64,000 nt of DNA from Clostridium cadaveris (GCF_020911725.1 NZ_CP076620.1:1678501-1742500); one strand, 5' to 3'. Counted from the first letter of the stretch, positions 40,829-51,734 are shown. The notes: a model not told the origin generated them from the sequence alone. Program-made: numbers and translations.

Positions 40829-42619
40829 ATGGAAAGAGAATTAATAAAAGTATGTGCTTACTGTAGAGTTAGTACAGATAAAAAAGAACAAGAAGAAAGT
40901 TTCGAAAATCAGCAAATTTATTTTAATAGAGAATTAAATAAAGAAAAGGGTTTTGAACTTACTAATATTTATGCGGATAAGGGTTTAACAGGAATGGAGT
41001 TTAGACATAGAACGGAATTTAATAAAATGTTACAAGATGCGGGACTAGATAAAGTTGAAAATAGAGCCAATAGTGGAGAAATAAGAAATAAATATATAAG
41101 CACAGACTATGTCATTAATCCAAAACGAAAGCCAAAATTTAAATATATATATGTAAAAAACACTAGCAGGTTTGCAAGGAATACGGATGTAAGTAAAATA
41201 GTTAAAGCATTAAGAGCGAATGGTGTATATATTTTTTTCCTAGATTTAAATAAAAGTACAGAATCTCCTGAAGAAATGATGCTATTAGAGTTTATGTTTT
41301 CGATGGATGCAAGAGAAAGTATAGACAAGTCTAAGAAGGTTGCATTTGGTGCTAAAGAAAGTGCAAAAGCGGGTAAAATAAGAGTTGGCAAAGAATTGTA
41401 CGGTTATACATTTAATAAAGAAGAGAATACTCTTAGAATCATTAAAGAAGAAGCAGAGATAGTTAAGTTAATATATAATCTTAGATTACAAGGTGAAGGT
41501 AGTAGAAGGATATGTAAATACCTTAGAGAAAATAATATTAAAACACGTGCAGGAGTTGATTTTAAAGAAAATGTAGTTATGAGAATCCTACAAAATCCAT
41601 ACTATACGGGTAGAGTAGCACGTAACAGATGGGAAACAACTCATGATAACGGAAGAAGTAGAAAACTAAAACCCGTTGAGGAATGGATAGTACAAGAATC
41701 AGACCGAGTTGACCAAATAATAGATATAGAAACTTTTGATAAAGTTCAGAAAATCATCAAAGAAAATACCAGTGATAATATAAAAAAAGGCAAATATCTA
41801 TCTAGAACAGAATTAGCACGTAAAATATATTGTTGCAGTTGTGGTAAATATTATAATAAGAATGTTGAATATAGAAAACTTTTAAATGGAGAAAGAAAGA
41901 AAATAGATTATTATACATGTGCTACTAAAAAGCTAAGAGGAAAAGGTTCTTGTCAGAATCCTAATATAAGAAAAGAAAAATTAGATAATATAATAGAATT
42001 CTTCTGTAAATATGGACAATTAAAGGAAATTACGGATAATTTTAAAGAAAGTGTAATAGAAATTCTAGAAAATAAGAAGAATATTTTAAAAGAAAAGGTC
42101 AATACTTTAAGTAAAAATATAGATGTAGAAGAAAAAAATAAACAAATAGATATTCTGAATAATAAGTTAAGTAGATTATTAGATATATATTTAGATGAAG
42201 GATTAACTAAAGATATATTTAATAAGAAAAAAGAACAAATAGAAGAAGATATAAATAGATTAAAAAAAGAAATAGATAATATAAATATCCCTAAAAAGAA
42301 TCTAGAAGCAATATTAGATTTTTATACGAGAACTGAATATATAATTCAAAACATAGGCGGAGAAATACCAAATGAAATAAGTAGAAAAGATTTTATAGAA
42401 AAATATCTAGTTAGATTTGAGATAAGTAAAGATGGTAAAGTAACAACAATAACAAAAGCTCATTTAATTCAAATGATTGGTATGGAATTAGCGGGGGAAT
42501 CAGGGGAGTATAGTAATGTAAGAAATACTATACTAGAAATGTTTAATAATGATGAAAATAACCCACTAGTTAAAGCTATAAAAATAAATGATGCTATTAA
42601 AAATTTAAATATATTTTAA
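40829..42619 (+). CDS. Large serine integrase
   Basis: 596 aa. The catalytic domain has CAYCRVSTDK with nucleophile Ser15, then YADKGLTGMEFRHRTEFNKM and KNTSRFARN. The recombinase domain follows (ELYGYTFNKE, LRENNIKTRAGVDF, NPYYTGRVARNRWE). A zinc ribbon CCSCGKYYNK...CATKKLRGKGSC with Cys pairs near residues 335 and 370 leads to a long coiled coil (about 390-490), which governs synapsis in this class. It recombines attP with attB in yifB and lies 25 bases before its att arm. Excision would need a directionality factor that I cannot identify. GGAGGAG precedes ATG 40829. Confidence 0.95.
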   Translation: MERELIKVCAYCRVSTDKKEQEESFENQQIYFNRELNKEKGFELTNIYADKGLTGMEFRHRTEFNKMLQDAGLDKVENRANSGEIRNKYISTDYVINPKRKPKFKYIYVKNTSRFARNTDVSKIVKALRANGVYIFFLDLNKSTESPEEMMLLEFMFSMDARESIDKSKKVAFGAKESAKAGKIRVGKELYGYTFNKEENTLRIIKEEAEIVKLIYNLRLQGEGSRRICKYLRENNIKTRAGVDFKENVVMRILQNPYYTGRVARNRWETTHDNGRSRKLKPVEEWIVQESDRVDQIIDIETFDKVQKIIKENTSDNIKKGKYLSRTELARKIYCCSCGKYYNKNVEYRKLLNGERKKIDYYTCATKKLRGKGSCQNPNIRKEKLDNIIEFFCKYGQLKEITDNFKESVIEILENKKNILKEKVNTLSKNIDVEEKNKQIDILNNKLSRLLDIYLDEGLTKDIFNKKKEQIEEDINRLKKEIDNINIPKKNLEAILDFYTRTEYIIQNIGGEIPNEISRKDFIEKYLVRFEISKDGKVTTITKAHLIQMIGMELAGESGEYSNVRNTILEMFNNDENNPLVKAIKINDAIKNLNIF

Positions 42620-42643
42620 CTTTTATTTTTGTTGAAAAAAATA

Positions 42644-42690
42644 TTGACTATGTAGATGTAAATACATATAGTTGGACTTCCAGATGCATC
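42644..42690. other. attR, right prophage junction
   Basis: Phage arm TTGACTATGT (42644-42653), core CATATA (42665-42670), then yifB sequence from 42671. The arm is the exact reverse complement of ACATAGTCAA at attL. The rebuilt attP is 44 bp between arm ends, close to the size used by large serine integrases. Confidence 0.88.
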
Positions 42691-44113
42691 TATTAAGGAA
42701 GCAAAAGAAAGAGTTAGAAGCGCAATCATAAATAGTGGCTATAAATTTCCTTTGGGGAAAATAATAATCAATTTAGCACCTAGCAATATAAAAAAAGAAG
42801 GTACTTTATTAGACTTGCCTATTGCAATATCTATATTAGCTTTAGAAGACGTAATACCAGTAGAAAGATTAGAAAAATTTTTGATTTTAGGTGAACTGGC
42901 ATTAAATGGAGATATAAGAGCAGTTAATGGTATTTTACCTATAATTATAGAAGCTCAAAAAAATGGTATAGATGATTTCATAATACCTTATGAGAATTTG
43001 AATGAGTGTACATTACTTAAAGGAATAAAGGTGTATCCTTTGAGCAATTTAAAAGAAGTAATAAGTTTGCTTATATTTAATGATATGATGGCAGTTGAAC
43101 CTAATGGTAAATATAATCCCAATATAGAAAATTCTTATGAAAGAGACCTTGACTTCAATGAGGTAGCAGGTCATGAAAGTAACAAGAGAGCTTTAGAAAT
43201 AGCTGCAGCAGGAAATCATCATACTGTATTGTTCGGAGAACCAGGAACAGGAAAAACTATGCTTGCTAATAGGATGTGCAGTATACTTCCCACATTAACT
43301 TATGAGGAGGCATTAGAAACTACAAAAATATATAGTGTATCAGGGCATTTGAAAAGCAATAAGCTTATATATGACAGGCCTTTTAGAAATCCCCACCACA
43401 CAGCCACTACATCTGCAATAATTGGAGGTGGTAAGGATCTCAATATGGGAGAAATAACACTTGCTCACAACGGAGTATTATATTTAGATGAAATACTAGA
43501 GTTTAAAAAAGATGTTCTTGAAGTATTAAGGCAGCCATTAGAAGATAAATTTATAACTCTAAGTAGGGCTAATGGAAATATAAAATACCCATCAAAATTT
43601 CTACTACTGGCCAGTATGAATCCGTGCAAATGTGGATATTATTTATCATCAGATAGAAATAAGCAGTGCACATGTACATATAAGGAAAGAAAGAATTATT
43701 TAAGCAAATTATCAGGACCAATCTTAGATAGAATAGATATCTTTTCTTATGTACCACCTTTAAAATCATATGAATTAAATTCATCAAAAGAAAATAATGA
43801 AAGTTCTAAAGCTATAAAAAGTAGAGTGGAGATAGCTAGATTTATACAAGCAGAAAGATATAAAGGACTAAATTTGAGATATAATAGTGATTTAAATCAT
43901 GCTGAAATATTAGAACTTATTTATTTAAGCAGTGACGTACGAGATATGCTTCAGATTATATATGATAAATATAGCTTAACTACTAGATCCTATGACAAAT
44001 TAATAAAGTTATCAAGAACTATAGCAGATCTTAAAGAGGAAAAAGAAATAAAAAAAGAGCATATATGTGAAGCTATGCAGTATAGAAAATTTATTAATAA
44101 TGAAGTGATTTAG
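42671..44113 (+). pseudogene. yifB: yifB/comM 3' fragment (AAA+ part), separated from its start by the prophage
   Basis: Continues the YifB frame from VGLPDASIKEAKERVRSAII at 42671. It carries the ChlI-like N-terminal domain remainder (INLAPSNIKKEGTLLDLPIA), the AAA+ module with Walker A GEPGTGKT, Walker B VLYLDEILEF, the finger region with four Cys (NPCKCGYY...QCTC) and the arginine-finger region near GPILDRIDI. With the 33 codons at 6368 the intact protein would be 513 residues, normal for the family. ATG 42752 could start a shorter product, but no ribosome binding site is evident. Followed by dprA. Confidence 0.9.
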
Positions 44114-44127
44114 GAGGGAGACTTATT

Positions 44128-45174
44128 ATGAATAAAGAGGAATTAACCTTTGCTCTGTGTCCTATGTCAAATCAGGCAAAATGGGAATTAATTAATCAAT
44201 ACGAAACTGTAGAGGGAATATGGAATAATATTTATAGCAATGAAAAGAATAAAAGATTAGAAAAGCTTAAAGAATACTATTATGATGATTACATAAAAGA
44301 AACTAAAAAATATTTGGATGACAATGACATAAGTGTATCAATATATAAAGGTGAAAATTATCCTAGAAAATTATGCGAAATAAATAATGCGCCTCCAGTG
44401 ATGTTTTATAAGGGAGAAATCAGTATTTTAGATGAAATGAAAACTATAGCTATAGTAGGTGCACGAAACTGTACTACATATGGAGAAGATTTTACAAAGG
44501 CACTTATGAATTATTTGTCAAACTTCGAAATTAATATAATAAGCGGAGGAGCTATAGGTATTGACAGCTTAAGTCATAAATATGCACTAAAGTATGGATT
44601 GAAGACCACTGCTGTTTTTGGTTGTGGAATAGACGTGATTTATCCCAAAATCAATTATAGACTTTTTCAGGACATAGCGAAAAAAGGAGTTATCTTATCG
44701 GAATTTCATCCGAGGACAAAGCCTTTCAGTTATAATTTTCCAATAAGAAACAGGATAATAAGCGGTTTAAGTAGTGGTGTCATAGCTGTAGAGGGAGGAG
44801 AAAAAAGTGGAACAATAATAACGGCTAAAGAAGCTTTGAGTCAAGGTAAAACTGTGTTTGCTCTTCCTGGGTCATTTTTTTCTAAAAATAGTATAGGATG
44901 CAATAAAATAATCAAGGAGGGAGCTATTCCTATAGTATCCATGGAGGATATTGCTTTAGAATTAGGATTAGAAAAAAAGAAGAATATAAAAAGCATAAGA
45001 GACAAAAATAGAAATAAAATATTTAATATAATATCAGATAATCCAATAAGCATTGATGAGTTAATAAGATTAGCCAATATTGACATAACTATGCTATATG
45101 AGTTATTATTTGAGTTGCAACTTGACAATTCCATTCTTTGTCTAAGTGGGAATTATTATGTTCGAAATATATAG
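44128..45174 (+). CDS. dprA: DNA processing protein DprA
   Basis: 348 aa. A helical N-terminal region leads to the Rossmann-like DprA core: IAIVGARNCTTYGEDFTKAL, IISGGAIGIDSLSHKYAL, FGCGIDVIYPKINYRLF, NFPIRNRIISGLSSGVIAVEG, then GKTVFALPGSFFSK and a C-terminal winged helix (PISIDELIRLANIDITMLYEL). DprA loads RecA on incoming single strands in transformation. It follows yifB by 14 bases with GGAGGGAG as ribosome binding site, so it belonged to the same operon before the prophage entered. Confidence 0.93.
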   Translation: MNKEELTFALCPMSNQAKWELINQYETVEGIWNNIYSNEKNKRLEKLKEYYYDDYIKETKKYLDDNDISVSIYKGENYPRKLCEINNAPPVMFYKGEISILDEMKTIAIVGARNCTTYGEDFTKALMNYLSNFEINIISGGAIGIDSLSHKYALKYGLKTTAVFGCGIDVIYPKINYRLFQDIAKKGVILSEFHPRTKPFSYNFPIRNRIISGLSSGVIAVEGGEKSGTIITAKEALSQGKTVFALPGSFFSKNSIGCNKIIKEGAIPIVSMEDIALELGLEKKKNIKSIRDKNRNKIFNIISDNPISIDELIRLANIDITMLYELLFELQLDNSILCLSGNYYVRNI

Positions 45175-45211
45175 ATAATAATATAAATAAATATGATGTA
45201 GGGGGTGAAAT

Positions 45212-45250
45212 CTCCGATGTACATTTGAAACATAGAATTTTATATCGGAG
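45212..45250 (+). promoter_or_regulatory. Hairpin hiding the topA ribosome binding site
   Basis: CTCCGAT (45212-45218) pairs perfectly with ATCGGAG (45244-45250). The GGAG of the latter is the topA Shine-Dalgarno sequence, seven bases before ATG 45258. GGGGGTGAAAT upstream of the hairpin could compete. The arrangement suggests translational control of topA. Confidence 0.5.
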
Positions 45251-45257
45251 TTTTAAT

Positions 45258-47342
45258 ATGGGACATAATTTAGTAATTGTTGAATCACCAGCTAAAGCTA
45301 AGACTATTGGAAAATATTTAGGGAAAAATTTTGTTGTGGAAGCTTCCATGGGCCATGTGAGAGATTTGCCTAAGAGCCAATTAGGCGTTGACATAGAAAA
45401 TAATTATAATCCTAAATATATAACAATCAGGGGAAAAGGAGAACTTCTAGATAAACTAAGAAGATTAGCAAAAAAAAGTGATAAGATTTATCTTGCAACT
45501 GACCCTGATAGAGAAGGTGAAGCTATTTCTTGGCATTTAGCAAATGTATTAAAAATAGATAATAAAGAAAAATGTAGAATTGAATTTAATGAGATAACAA
45601 AAAATGCGATAAAAAGCTCTATAAAAAATCCAAGGACTATAAATGAAAACTTAGTTGATGCCCAGCAGGCTAGGCGTGTCTTAGACAGACTTGTTGGATA
45701 TGAAATAAGTCCAATTCTTTGGAAAAATATAAAATGGGGATTAAGTGCAGGAAGAGTACAGTCAGCAGCTCTTAAGCTCATTTGTGATAGAGAAGAAGAG
45801 ATAGAGAAATTTATTCCAAAAGAGTATTGGACTATTGATTGTGAACTAAAAAAGGATAAACAAAAGTTTATAGTAAAATTGTCTCACAAAAAAGGAACCA
45901 AGATAGAAATATCAAATGAAGAGGAAACTAACAAAATAATAGGTGAACTAAAAGCTAACGAATTTAAAGTAGATAAAGTTAAAAAATATATAAAGACTAA
46001 GAATCCGCTTCCACCATTTACTACAAGCACACTGCAACAAGATGCTTACAGAAAATTAAACTTTCAAACTAAAAGAACTATGTCTATAGCACAGCAGCTT
46101 TATGAAGGAATTGATGTTAAAGGACATGGAACATTAGGCCTTATAACTTATATGAGAACGGATTCAGTAAGAATATCTCAAGAAGCTCAAGAAGCAGCAG
46201 CTGAATTTATAAAAGAAAGATTTGGTGAAAAATACGCGCCAGAAAGCTTTAGAAATTATAAAGGAAAGAAGAATATACAAGATGCCCACGAAGCTATCAG
46301 ACCTACCTATATAGAAATTACTCCAGAAATGGTTAAGGATAGTCTAAAGGGAGAACAGTACAAATTATATTCTCTAATATGGAATAGATTTATGGCAAGT
46401 CAGATGTCTTCAGCACAGCTAAATGCTTATAGCGTAGATATATTAAATGGAGAATATAAATTAAAAGCAAGCGGATCATCAATAAAATTTAATGGCTTTA
46501 TGAAAGTATATGAGTATGTTGTAGATGAGGATGAGGAAAATACTAAGCTTCCAGAATTAGAAGAAAGCGAAGTTCTTGAATCATCAAATGTTGCAGGAAA
46601 GCAGCATTTTACTCAGCCGCCAGCAAGGTTCACAGAAGCTAGTTTTGTTAAAACTATGGAGGAAAAAGGAATAGGGAGACCTAGTACCTATGTTCCAACA
46701 ATTACTACTATACTTAGTAGAAAATATGTAGATAGAGAAAAGAAGAGTCTAATACCTACTGAGCTTGGTAAGATAGTAAATAGCGTAATGGAACAATATT
46801 TTAATGAAATAGTAGACTTAGAATTTACTGCAGATATGGAGATGAAGCTGGATTATATTGAAGAGGGAAAAGAAGGCTGGAGAGAAGTCGTAGATGTATT
46901 TTTTAAACCTCTAAAGGAAAAACTTGAATTAGCAGAAAAAGAAATGGCTAAAATAACTATAGAGGATAAGATAAGTGATGTTCCTTGTGACAAATGCGGA
47001 AGAATGATGGTAATAAAACAAGGAAGATTCGGTGAATTTTTAGCTTGTCCTGGATATCCTGATTGTAAGAACACTAAACCTATAGTGGAAAAAATAGAAG
47101 CTCCTTGTCCAAAATGTGGAGGGGATATATTACTAAAGAGAAGTAAAAAGGGTAATAAATTCTATGGATGCTCCAATTATCCAGAATGTGATTTTGTAAG
47201 CTGGCAAGAACCTTCGACAAAAAAATGCAAAAAATGTGGAAGCTATATGGTGAAAAAATATAGCAAGAGTCAAGGAAACTATTTAGAATGTTCTAACAAA
47301 GAATGCAAAAACCAAGAAACTCTTGAAAAAGATAATGATTAA
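45258..47342 (+). CDS. topA: DNA topoisomerase I (type IA)
   Basis: 694 aa from ATG 45258. The Toprim domain opens with LVIVESPAKAKTIGKYLG and has ATDPDREGEAISWHL. The central gate carries the active-site Tyr in LITYMRTDSVRIS, and IQDAHEAIRPT and RFTEASFVKTMEEKGIGRPSTY complete the family core. Two to three C-terminal zinc ribbons follow (CDKCGRMMVIKQGRFGEFLAC; CPKCGGDILLKRSKKGNKFYG; CKKCGSYMVKKYSKSQGNYLEC). It relaxes negative supercoils. Earlier in-frame starts run into dprA and are not needed. Confidence 0.97.
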   Translation: MGHNLVIVESPAKAKTIGKYLGKNFVVEASMGHVRDLPKSQLGVDIENNYNPKYITIRGKGELLDKLRRLAKKSDKIYLATDPDREGEAISWHLANVLKIDNKEKCRIEFNEITKNAIKSSIKNPRTINENLVDAQQARRVLDRLVGYEISPILWKNIKWGLSAGRVQSAALKLICDREEEIEKFIPKEYWTIDCELKKDKQKFIVKLSHKKGTKIEISNEEETNKIIGELKANEFKVDKVKKYIKTKNPLPPFTTSTLQQDAYRKLNFQTKRTMSIAQQLYEGIDVKGHGTLGLITYMRTDSVRISQEAQEAAAEFIKERFGEKYAPESFRNYKGKKNIQDAHEAIRPTYIEITPEMVKDSLKGEQYKLYSLIWNRFMASQMSSAQLNAYSVDILNGEYKLKASGSSIKFNGFMKVYEYVVDEDEENTKLPELEESEVLESSNVAGKQHFTQPPARFTEASFVKTMEEKGIGRPSTYVPTITTILSRKYVDREKKSLIPTELGKIVNSVMEQYFNEIVDLEFTADMEMKLDYIEEGKEGWREVVDVFFKPLKEKLELAEKEMAKITIEDKISDVPCDKCGRMMVIKQGRFGEFLACPGYPDCKNTKPIVEKIEAPCPKCGGDILLKRSKKGNKFYGCSNYPECDFVSWQEPSTKKCKKCGSYMVKKYSKSQGNYLECSNKECKNQETLEKDND

Positions 47343-47580
47343 GAATAGTTAAATTATAATAAAAAATTTTAGCAAACTGTTAAATGACATTCAATTTCAT
47401 AAAGCGAATGTCGAAAATATAAAAAATGTGGTTGAATTCCTACGTGTATTATGATAATATATTAAATGGCAATGGCACAATTCTAAACAGTTTATAAATT
47501 TAAAATATTCAGAAAAATTGAGTTTTATATAAACTATAAATAAAGGATAAGTAGCTAAAGCATAAAAAGGAGGAAGAAGT
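47343..47580 (+). promoter_or_regulatory. codY upstream region with a CodY-box match
   Basis: AATATTCAGAAAAAT (47504-47518) matches the CodY box AATTTTCWGAAAATT at 13 of 15 positions and lies 60 bases before codY, suggesting self-regulation. A GACATTC...GAATGTC hairpin (47387-47410 region) follows topA and may be its terminator, though the T run is poor. Confidence 0.5.
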
Positions 47581-48357
47581 ATGTCCACATTATTAAACAA
47601 GACAAGAATGCTAAATAAAATTTTACAAAAATCGGGAACTGAGCCTGTGGTATTTGATGACATTTGTACTTTATTAAGCGATGTGCTTATGTGTAACGTA
47701 TATATAGTAAGTAGAAAAGGAAAGATTCTTGGTCATAATTTTTCAAATGGATTTGAATGTGAAGTAGTAAAAGATACTGTTCTATCTGAAGGAAGATTTC
47801 CAGAAGAGTATAATTCAAAGCTTTTAAACATTCATGATACAGTAGCTAATTTAACCAATAAAGATGTATGTGTATTTGATCATGAAGCATCTTGCGAAAA
47901 TGAAGGTAAGTTAACAACTTTAGTACCTATAGTAGGAAACAGAGAAAGACTTGGAACTTTACTTTTAGCTAGATTTGAAACAAAGTTTACTGATGAAGAT
48001 TTAGTACTAGCAGAATATAGTGCTACAATAGTAGGGTTAGAAATTTTAAGATCTAAACAAGATGAAATAGAAGAAGAAGCAAGAAAGAAAGCTGTAGTTC
48101 AACTTGCAATAGGAACTTTATCATATTCAGAATTAGAAGCAGTAGAACATATATTTAATGAATTAGATGGAAGTGAAGGATTATTAGTAGCATCTAAGAT
48201 AGCTGACAAGGTTGGTATAACAAGATCAGTTATAGTTAATGCTTTAAGAAAGTTCGAAAGTGCTGGAGTAATAGAATCAAGATCTTTAGGTATGAAGGGA
48301 ACACACATAAAGATTTTAAACGAAAAACTTATAGAAGAATTAAAGAAAATAAAATAA
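47581..48357 (+). CDS. codY: GTP- and isoleucine-responsive global regulator CodY
   Basis: 258 aa, the usual CodY length. The N-terminal GAF domain ([58 protein letters not shown]) binds branched-chain amino acids. The C-terminal winged helix has [20 protein letters not shown] followed by [20 protein letters not shown], the conserved CodY recognition region. GGAGGAAG precedes ATG 47581. It has its own upstream region and terminator. Confidence 0.97.
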   Translation: MSTLLNKTRMLNKILQKSGTEPVVFDDICTLLSDVLMCNVYIVSRKGKILGHNFSNGFECEVVKDTVLSEGRFPEEYNSKLLNIHDTVANLTNKDVCVFDHEASCENEGKLTTLVPIVGNRERLGTLLLARFETKFTDEDLVLAEYSATIVGLEILRSKQDEIEEEARKKAVVQLAIGTLSYSELEAVEHIFNELDGSEGLLVASKIADKVGITRSVIVNALRKFESAGVIESRSLGMKGTHIKILNEKLIEELKKIK

Positions 48358-48363
48358 AACTCT

Positions 48364-48398
48364 AAAGAGTACTCATGTTTCATGAGTGCTCTTTTCAT
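48364..48398 (+). terminator. codY terminator
   Basis: AAAGAGTACTCATG and CATGAGTGCTCTTTT pair around TTT, with one G-U. Confidence 0.9.
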
Positions 48399-48456
48399 AT
48401 AAGTTAAAAATAATCTTTACTTAAAAATAAATTTGTGCATTAAATAAAAATAATTA

Positions 48457-48485
48457 TTGCTAGCATCAAAGTGTTGTGATATACT
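48457..48485 (+). promoter_or_regulatory. rpsB-tsf promoter
   Basis: TTGCTA (48457-48462), 17-base spacer, TATACT (48480-48485). Confidence 0.75.
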
Positions 48486-48505
48486 GTATGAGGATAAAAT
48501 ACACA

Positions 48506-48567
48506 CATCATCCAATTTATAAAAAAGGTGCCTTGAAGAAAGGTTCTTTATAAATATGAAGATGATG
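48506..48567 (+). promoter_or_regulatory. rpsB leader hairpin (ribosomal protein S2 leader)
   Basis: An outer stem CATCATC (48506-48512) with GATGATG (48561-48567) encloses an inner stem ATTTATAAA (48515-48523) with TTTATAAAT (48547-48555) and a GGTGCC...GGTTC interior. Position and shape fit the S2-binding leaders found before rpsB in Firmicutes, where excess S2 represses its own operon. Confidence 0.6.
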
Positions 48568-48592
48568 GAGGAAAAAACCAGGAGGTATGAAA

Positions 48593-49294
48593 ATGTCAGT
48601 TATATCAATGAAACAATTATTAGAAGCTGGTGTTCATTTTGGACATCAAACAAGAAGATGGAACCCTAAAATGGCTCCTTACATTTTTACAGAGAGAAAT
48701 GGTATCTATATTATAGACCTTCAAAAGACTGTAAAGAAAGTAGAGCAAGCTTATGATTTCGTAAAGAGCGTTTCAGAAGAAGGAAAGGATATCCTTTTTG
48801 TTGGAACTAAGAAGCAAGCTCAAGAAGCTATATCAGAAGAAGCAGTAAGATCAAACATGCATTTTGTTAACAACAGATGGTTAGGTGGAATGCTTACTAA
48901 CTTCAATACTATAAAGACTAGAATAGCTAGATTAGAATCATTAGAAGCTATGGAGCAAGATGGAACTTTTGATGTTCTTCCAAAGAAAGAAGTTATCAAG
49001 TTAAAGAATGAAAAAGAAAAACTTGAGCAAAACTTAGGTGGAATAAAGAATTTAGATGCATCAAACATTGGAGCTATGTTCGTAGTTGACCCAAGAAAAG
49101 AAAAGAATGCTGTAACAGAAGCTAAAATATTAGGAATACCAGTAGTAGCTATAGTAGATACTAATTGTGACCCAGATGAAGTTGATTATGTAATACCAGG
49201 AAATGATGATGCTATAAGAGCTGTTAAGCTAATAACTGCAAAGATGAGCGATGCTATAATAGAAGGAAGACAAGGCGAGCAATTAGCTGAATAA
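48593..49294 (+). CDS. rpsB: Ribosomal protein S2
   Basis: 233 aa from ATG 48593, since AGGAGGT (48580-48586) abuts the earlier ATG 48587. [20 protein letters not shown] and the blocks [47 protein letters not shown], and [20 protein letters not shown] are canonical S2. It binds the 30S head-body junction and is co-transcribed with tsf. Confidence 0.98.
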   Translation: MSVISMKQLLEAGVHFGHQTRRWNPKMAPYIFTERNGIYIIDLQKTVKKVEQAYDFVKSVSEEGKDILFVGTKKQAQEAISEEAVRSNMHFVNNRWLGGMLTNFNTIKTRIARLESLEAMEQDGTFDVLPKKEVIKLKNEKEKLEQNLGGIKNLDASNIGAMFVVDPRKEKNAVTEAKILGIPVVAIVDTNCDPDEVDYVIPGNDDAIRAVKLITAKMSDAIIEGRQGEQLAE

Positions 49295-49300
49295 TTTATA

Positions 49301-49338
49301 GAAAGGTAGATGAAGCTAACTGTTTCATTTACCTTTTC
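49301..49338 (+). terminator. Hairpin between rpsB and tsf
   Basis: GAAAGGTAGATGAA pairs with TTCATTTACCTTTTC (one bulge). No clean T run follows, so it is an attenuator or processing hairpin rather than a full stop. Confidence 0.5.
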
Positions 49339-49363
49339 AATTAATTAAAAGGGAGGAATAATC

Positions 49364-50287
49364 ATGATAACTGCACAAGCTGTTAAAGAATTAAGAGAGA
49401 GAACTGGAGCAGGGATGATGGACTGCAAAAAGGCTCTTACTAAAACTGATGGAGATATGGAAAAGGCTGTTGAGTTTTTAAGAGAAAAAGGATTAGCTGC
49501 AGCAGCTAAGAAAGCTGGAAGAATAGCAGCAGAAGGTTTAGTTGAAACTTATATTTCTGAAGATAAGAGAAGTGCTGGTATAGTTGAAGTAAACTGTGAA
49601 ACAGACTTCGTTGCTATAAATGCAGATTTCCAAGAGTTTGCTAAGAACTTAGCAAAAATGGCTTCATCAACAGATGCTAAGACTGTAGAAGAATTTGTTG
49701 CAAGCAAATACATAGCAGATGAAACAAAGACTGTTTCTGAAGTTTTAACTAATTTAATAGCAACAATTGGTGAAAACATGAACGTTAGAAGATTTGAAAA
49801 ATTCACTAGCGAAAATGGTTCTATAGGAAGTTACATACATGGAGGCGGAAGAATCGGTGTTCTTGCACAAGTATCTTGTGAAAAGGATAGCGAAGTTATA
49901 GACGTACTTGCAAAAGATTTAGCAATGCAAGTTGCAGCTGCTAACCCATTATACTTAAATGAAGCTTCTGTAGATCAAGATGCTATAGAAAAAGAAAGAG
50001 AAATCTACAGAGTTCAAGCTTTAAATGAAGGAAAACCAGAAAAAATAGTTGATAAAATGGTTGAAGGAAGAATCAAGAAGTACTATAAAGAAGTATGCTT
50101 AGTTGATCAAGTTTGGGTTAAAAATCCAGATTTAACAATCTCTAAACTTGTTGCAGAGAAATCAAAGGAATTAGGCGTACCAGTAGAAGTAGTAAGATTC
50201 GTTAGATTCGAAAAAGGTGAAGGAATCGAGAAGAAAGAAGAAAACTTTGCTGAAGAAGTTGCAAAGCAAATGCAACAAGGAAAATAA
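49364..50287 (+). CDS. tsf: Elongation factor Ts
   Basis: 307 aa. The N-terminal UBA-like part ([40 protein letters not shown]) and the TDFVAIN signature define EF-Ts, the nucleotide exchange factor of EF-Tu. GGGAGGAAT precedes ATG 49364. It is the second gene of the rpsB operon and ends in a strong terminator. Confidence 0.98.
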   Translation: MITAQAVKELRERTGAGMMDCKKALTKTDGDMEKAVEFLREKGLAAAAKKAGRIAAEGLVETYISEDKRSAGIVEVNCETDFVAINADFQEFAKNLAKMASSTDAKTVEEFVASKYIADETKTVSEVLTNLIATIGENMNVRRFEKFTSENGSIGSYIHGGGRIGVLAQVSCEKDSEVIDVLAKDLAMQVAAANPLYLNEASVDQDAIEKEREIYRVQALNEGKPEKIVDKMVEGRIKKYYKEVCLVDQVWVKNPDLTISKLVAEKSKELGVPVEVVRFVRFEKGEGIEKKEENFAEEVAKQMQQGK

Positions 50288-50364
50288 ATACAATCTTGCT
50301 CTTTAGGTGTTCCTAAAAATTTGAGTTTATTATAAATACAATCTAGTTGATGCTAGGTAAAAGT

Positions 50365-50396
50365 AAAAAAGAGAACACTAGGTGTTCTCTTTTTTA
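50365..50396 (+). terminator. rpsB-tsf operon terminator
   Basis: AAAAGAGAACAC and GTGTTCTCTTTTTT form a perfect long stem with T run. Confidence 0.92.
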
Positions 50397-50423
50397 AAAT
50401 ATGACTTAGTCGTAGGTCAATAA

Positions 50424-51149
<726 letters not shown>

Positions 51150-51172
51150 AATTTTATATGGAGGGTTTAAGG

Positions 51173-51730
51173 ATGATAAAAGATATTATCTCTAAAGCTG
51201 AAGAAAAAATGAAAAAAAGCATAGCTGTATTAAAATCTGATTTAGCAACTATGAAGGCAGGAAGAGCCAATCCAACAATGCTTGACAGAATAGAAGTTGA
51301 GTACTATGGAAGTATGTGCCCAATAAACCAAGTAGCTAATATATCAGCGCCAGAACCAAGAATATTATTAATTCAGCCATGGGAAAAAAGTACATTAAAG
51401 GACATAGAAAAGGCTATACTAAAATCTGACCTAGGAATTAATCCAGCAAATGATGGTGCTGTTATAAGATTAGTAGTTCCAGAATTAACAGAAGAAACTA
51501 GAAAAAATTTAGTTAAAAGTGTTAAGAAGGCAGGAGAAGAAACTAAGGTTGCTATAAGAGCTATAAGAAGAGATGCTAACGAAAAGATAAAAGCTCTTAA
51601 GAAGGATGGGGACTTATCAGAAGATGAGATAAAAAAATCAGAAGATAATGTCCAAAAGAAAACTGATTCTTATATAAAAGAAGTTGAAAATGTAGTTTTA
51701 GCTAAAGAAAAGGAAATTATGTCTATATAA
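51173..51730 (+). CDS. frr: Ribosome recycling factor
   Basis: 185 aa, the standard RRF length, from ATG 51173; GGAGGG (51160-51165) overlaps the alternative start at 51158. MIKDIISKAEEKMKKSIAVL, LATMKAGRANPTMLDRIEVE, YYGSMCPINQVANISAPEPR and AIRRDANEKIKALKKDGDLS are characteristic. It splits post-termination ribosomes with EF-G. Confidence 0.98.
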   Translation: MIKDIISKAEEKMKKSIAVLKSDLATMKAGRANPTMLDRIEVEYYGSMCPINQVANISAPEPRILLIQPWEKSTLKDIEKAILKSDLGINPANDGAVIRLVVPELTEETRKNLVKSVKKAGEETKVAIRAIRRDANEKIKALKKDGDLSEDEIKKSEDNVQKKTDSYIKEVENVVLAKEKEIMSI

Positions 51731-51734
51731 ATAT

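Larger units (their letters stand above)
6467..42670 (+). mobile_element. Prophage (siphovirus-like, about 36.2 kb) integrated in yifB
   Basis: Bounded by att cores at 6461-6466 and 42665-42670. It contains a large serine integrase, divergent repressor switch, replication/transcription module, HK97-type head genes and siphovirus tail genes in canonical order. All genes except the repressor (10822-11031) lie on the plus strand, the same direction as yifB. Joining the ends gives a 44-bp attP with 10-bp perfect inverted arms. Unusual points are a cellular-type single-subunit RNA polymerase gene, an FtsK/replication-relaxation pair, an 11-bp repeat array, and no recognisable lysis genes. Confidence 0.95.
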
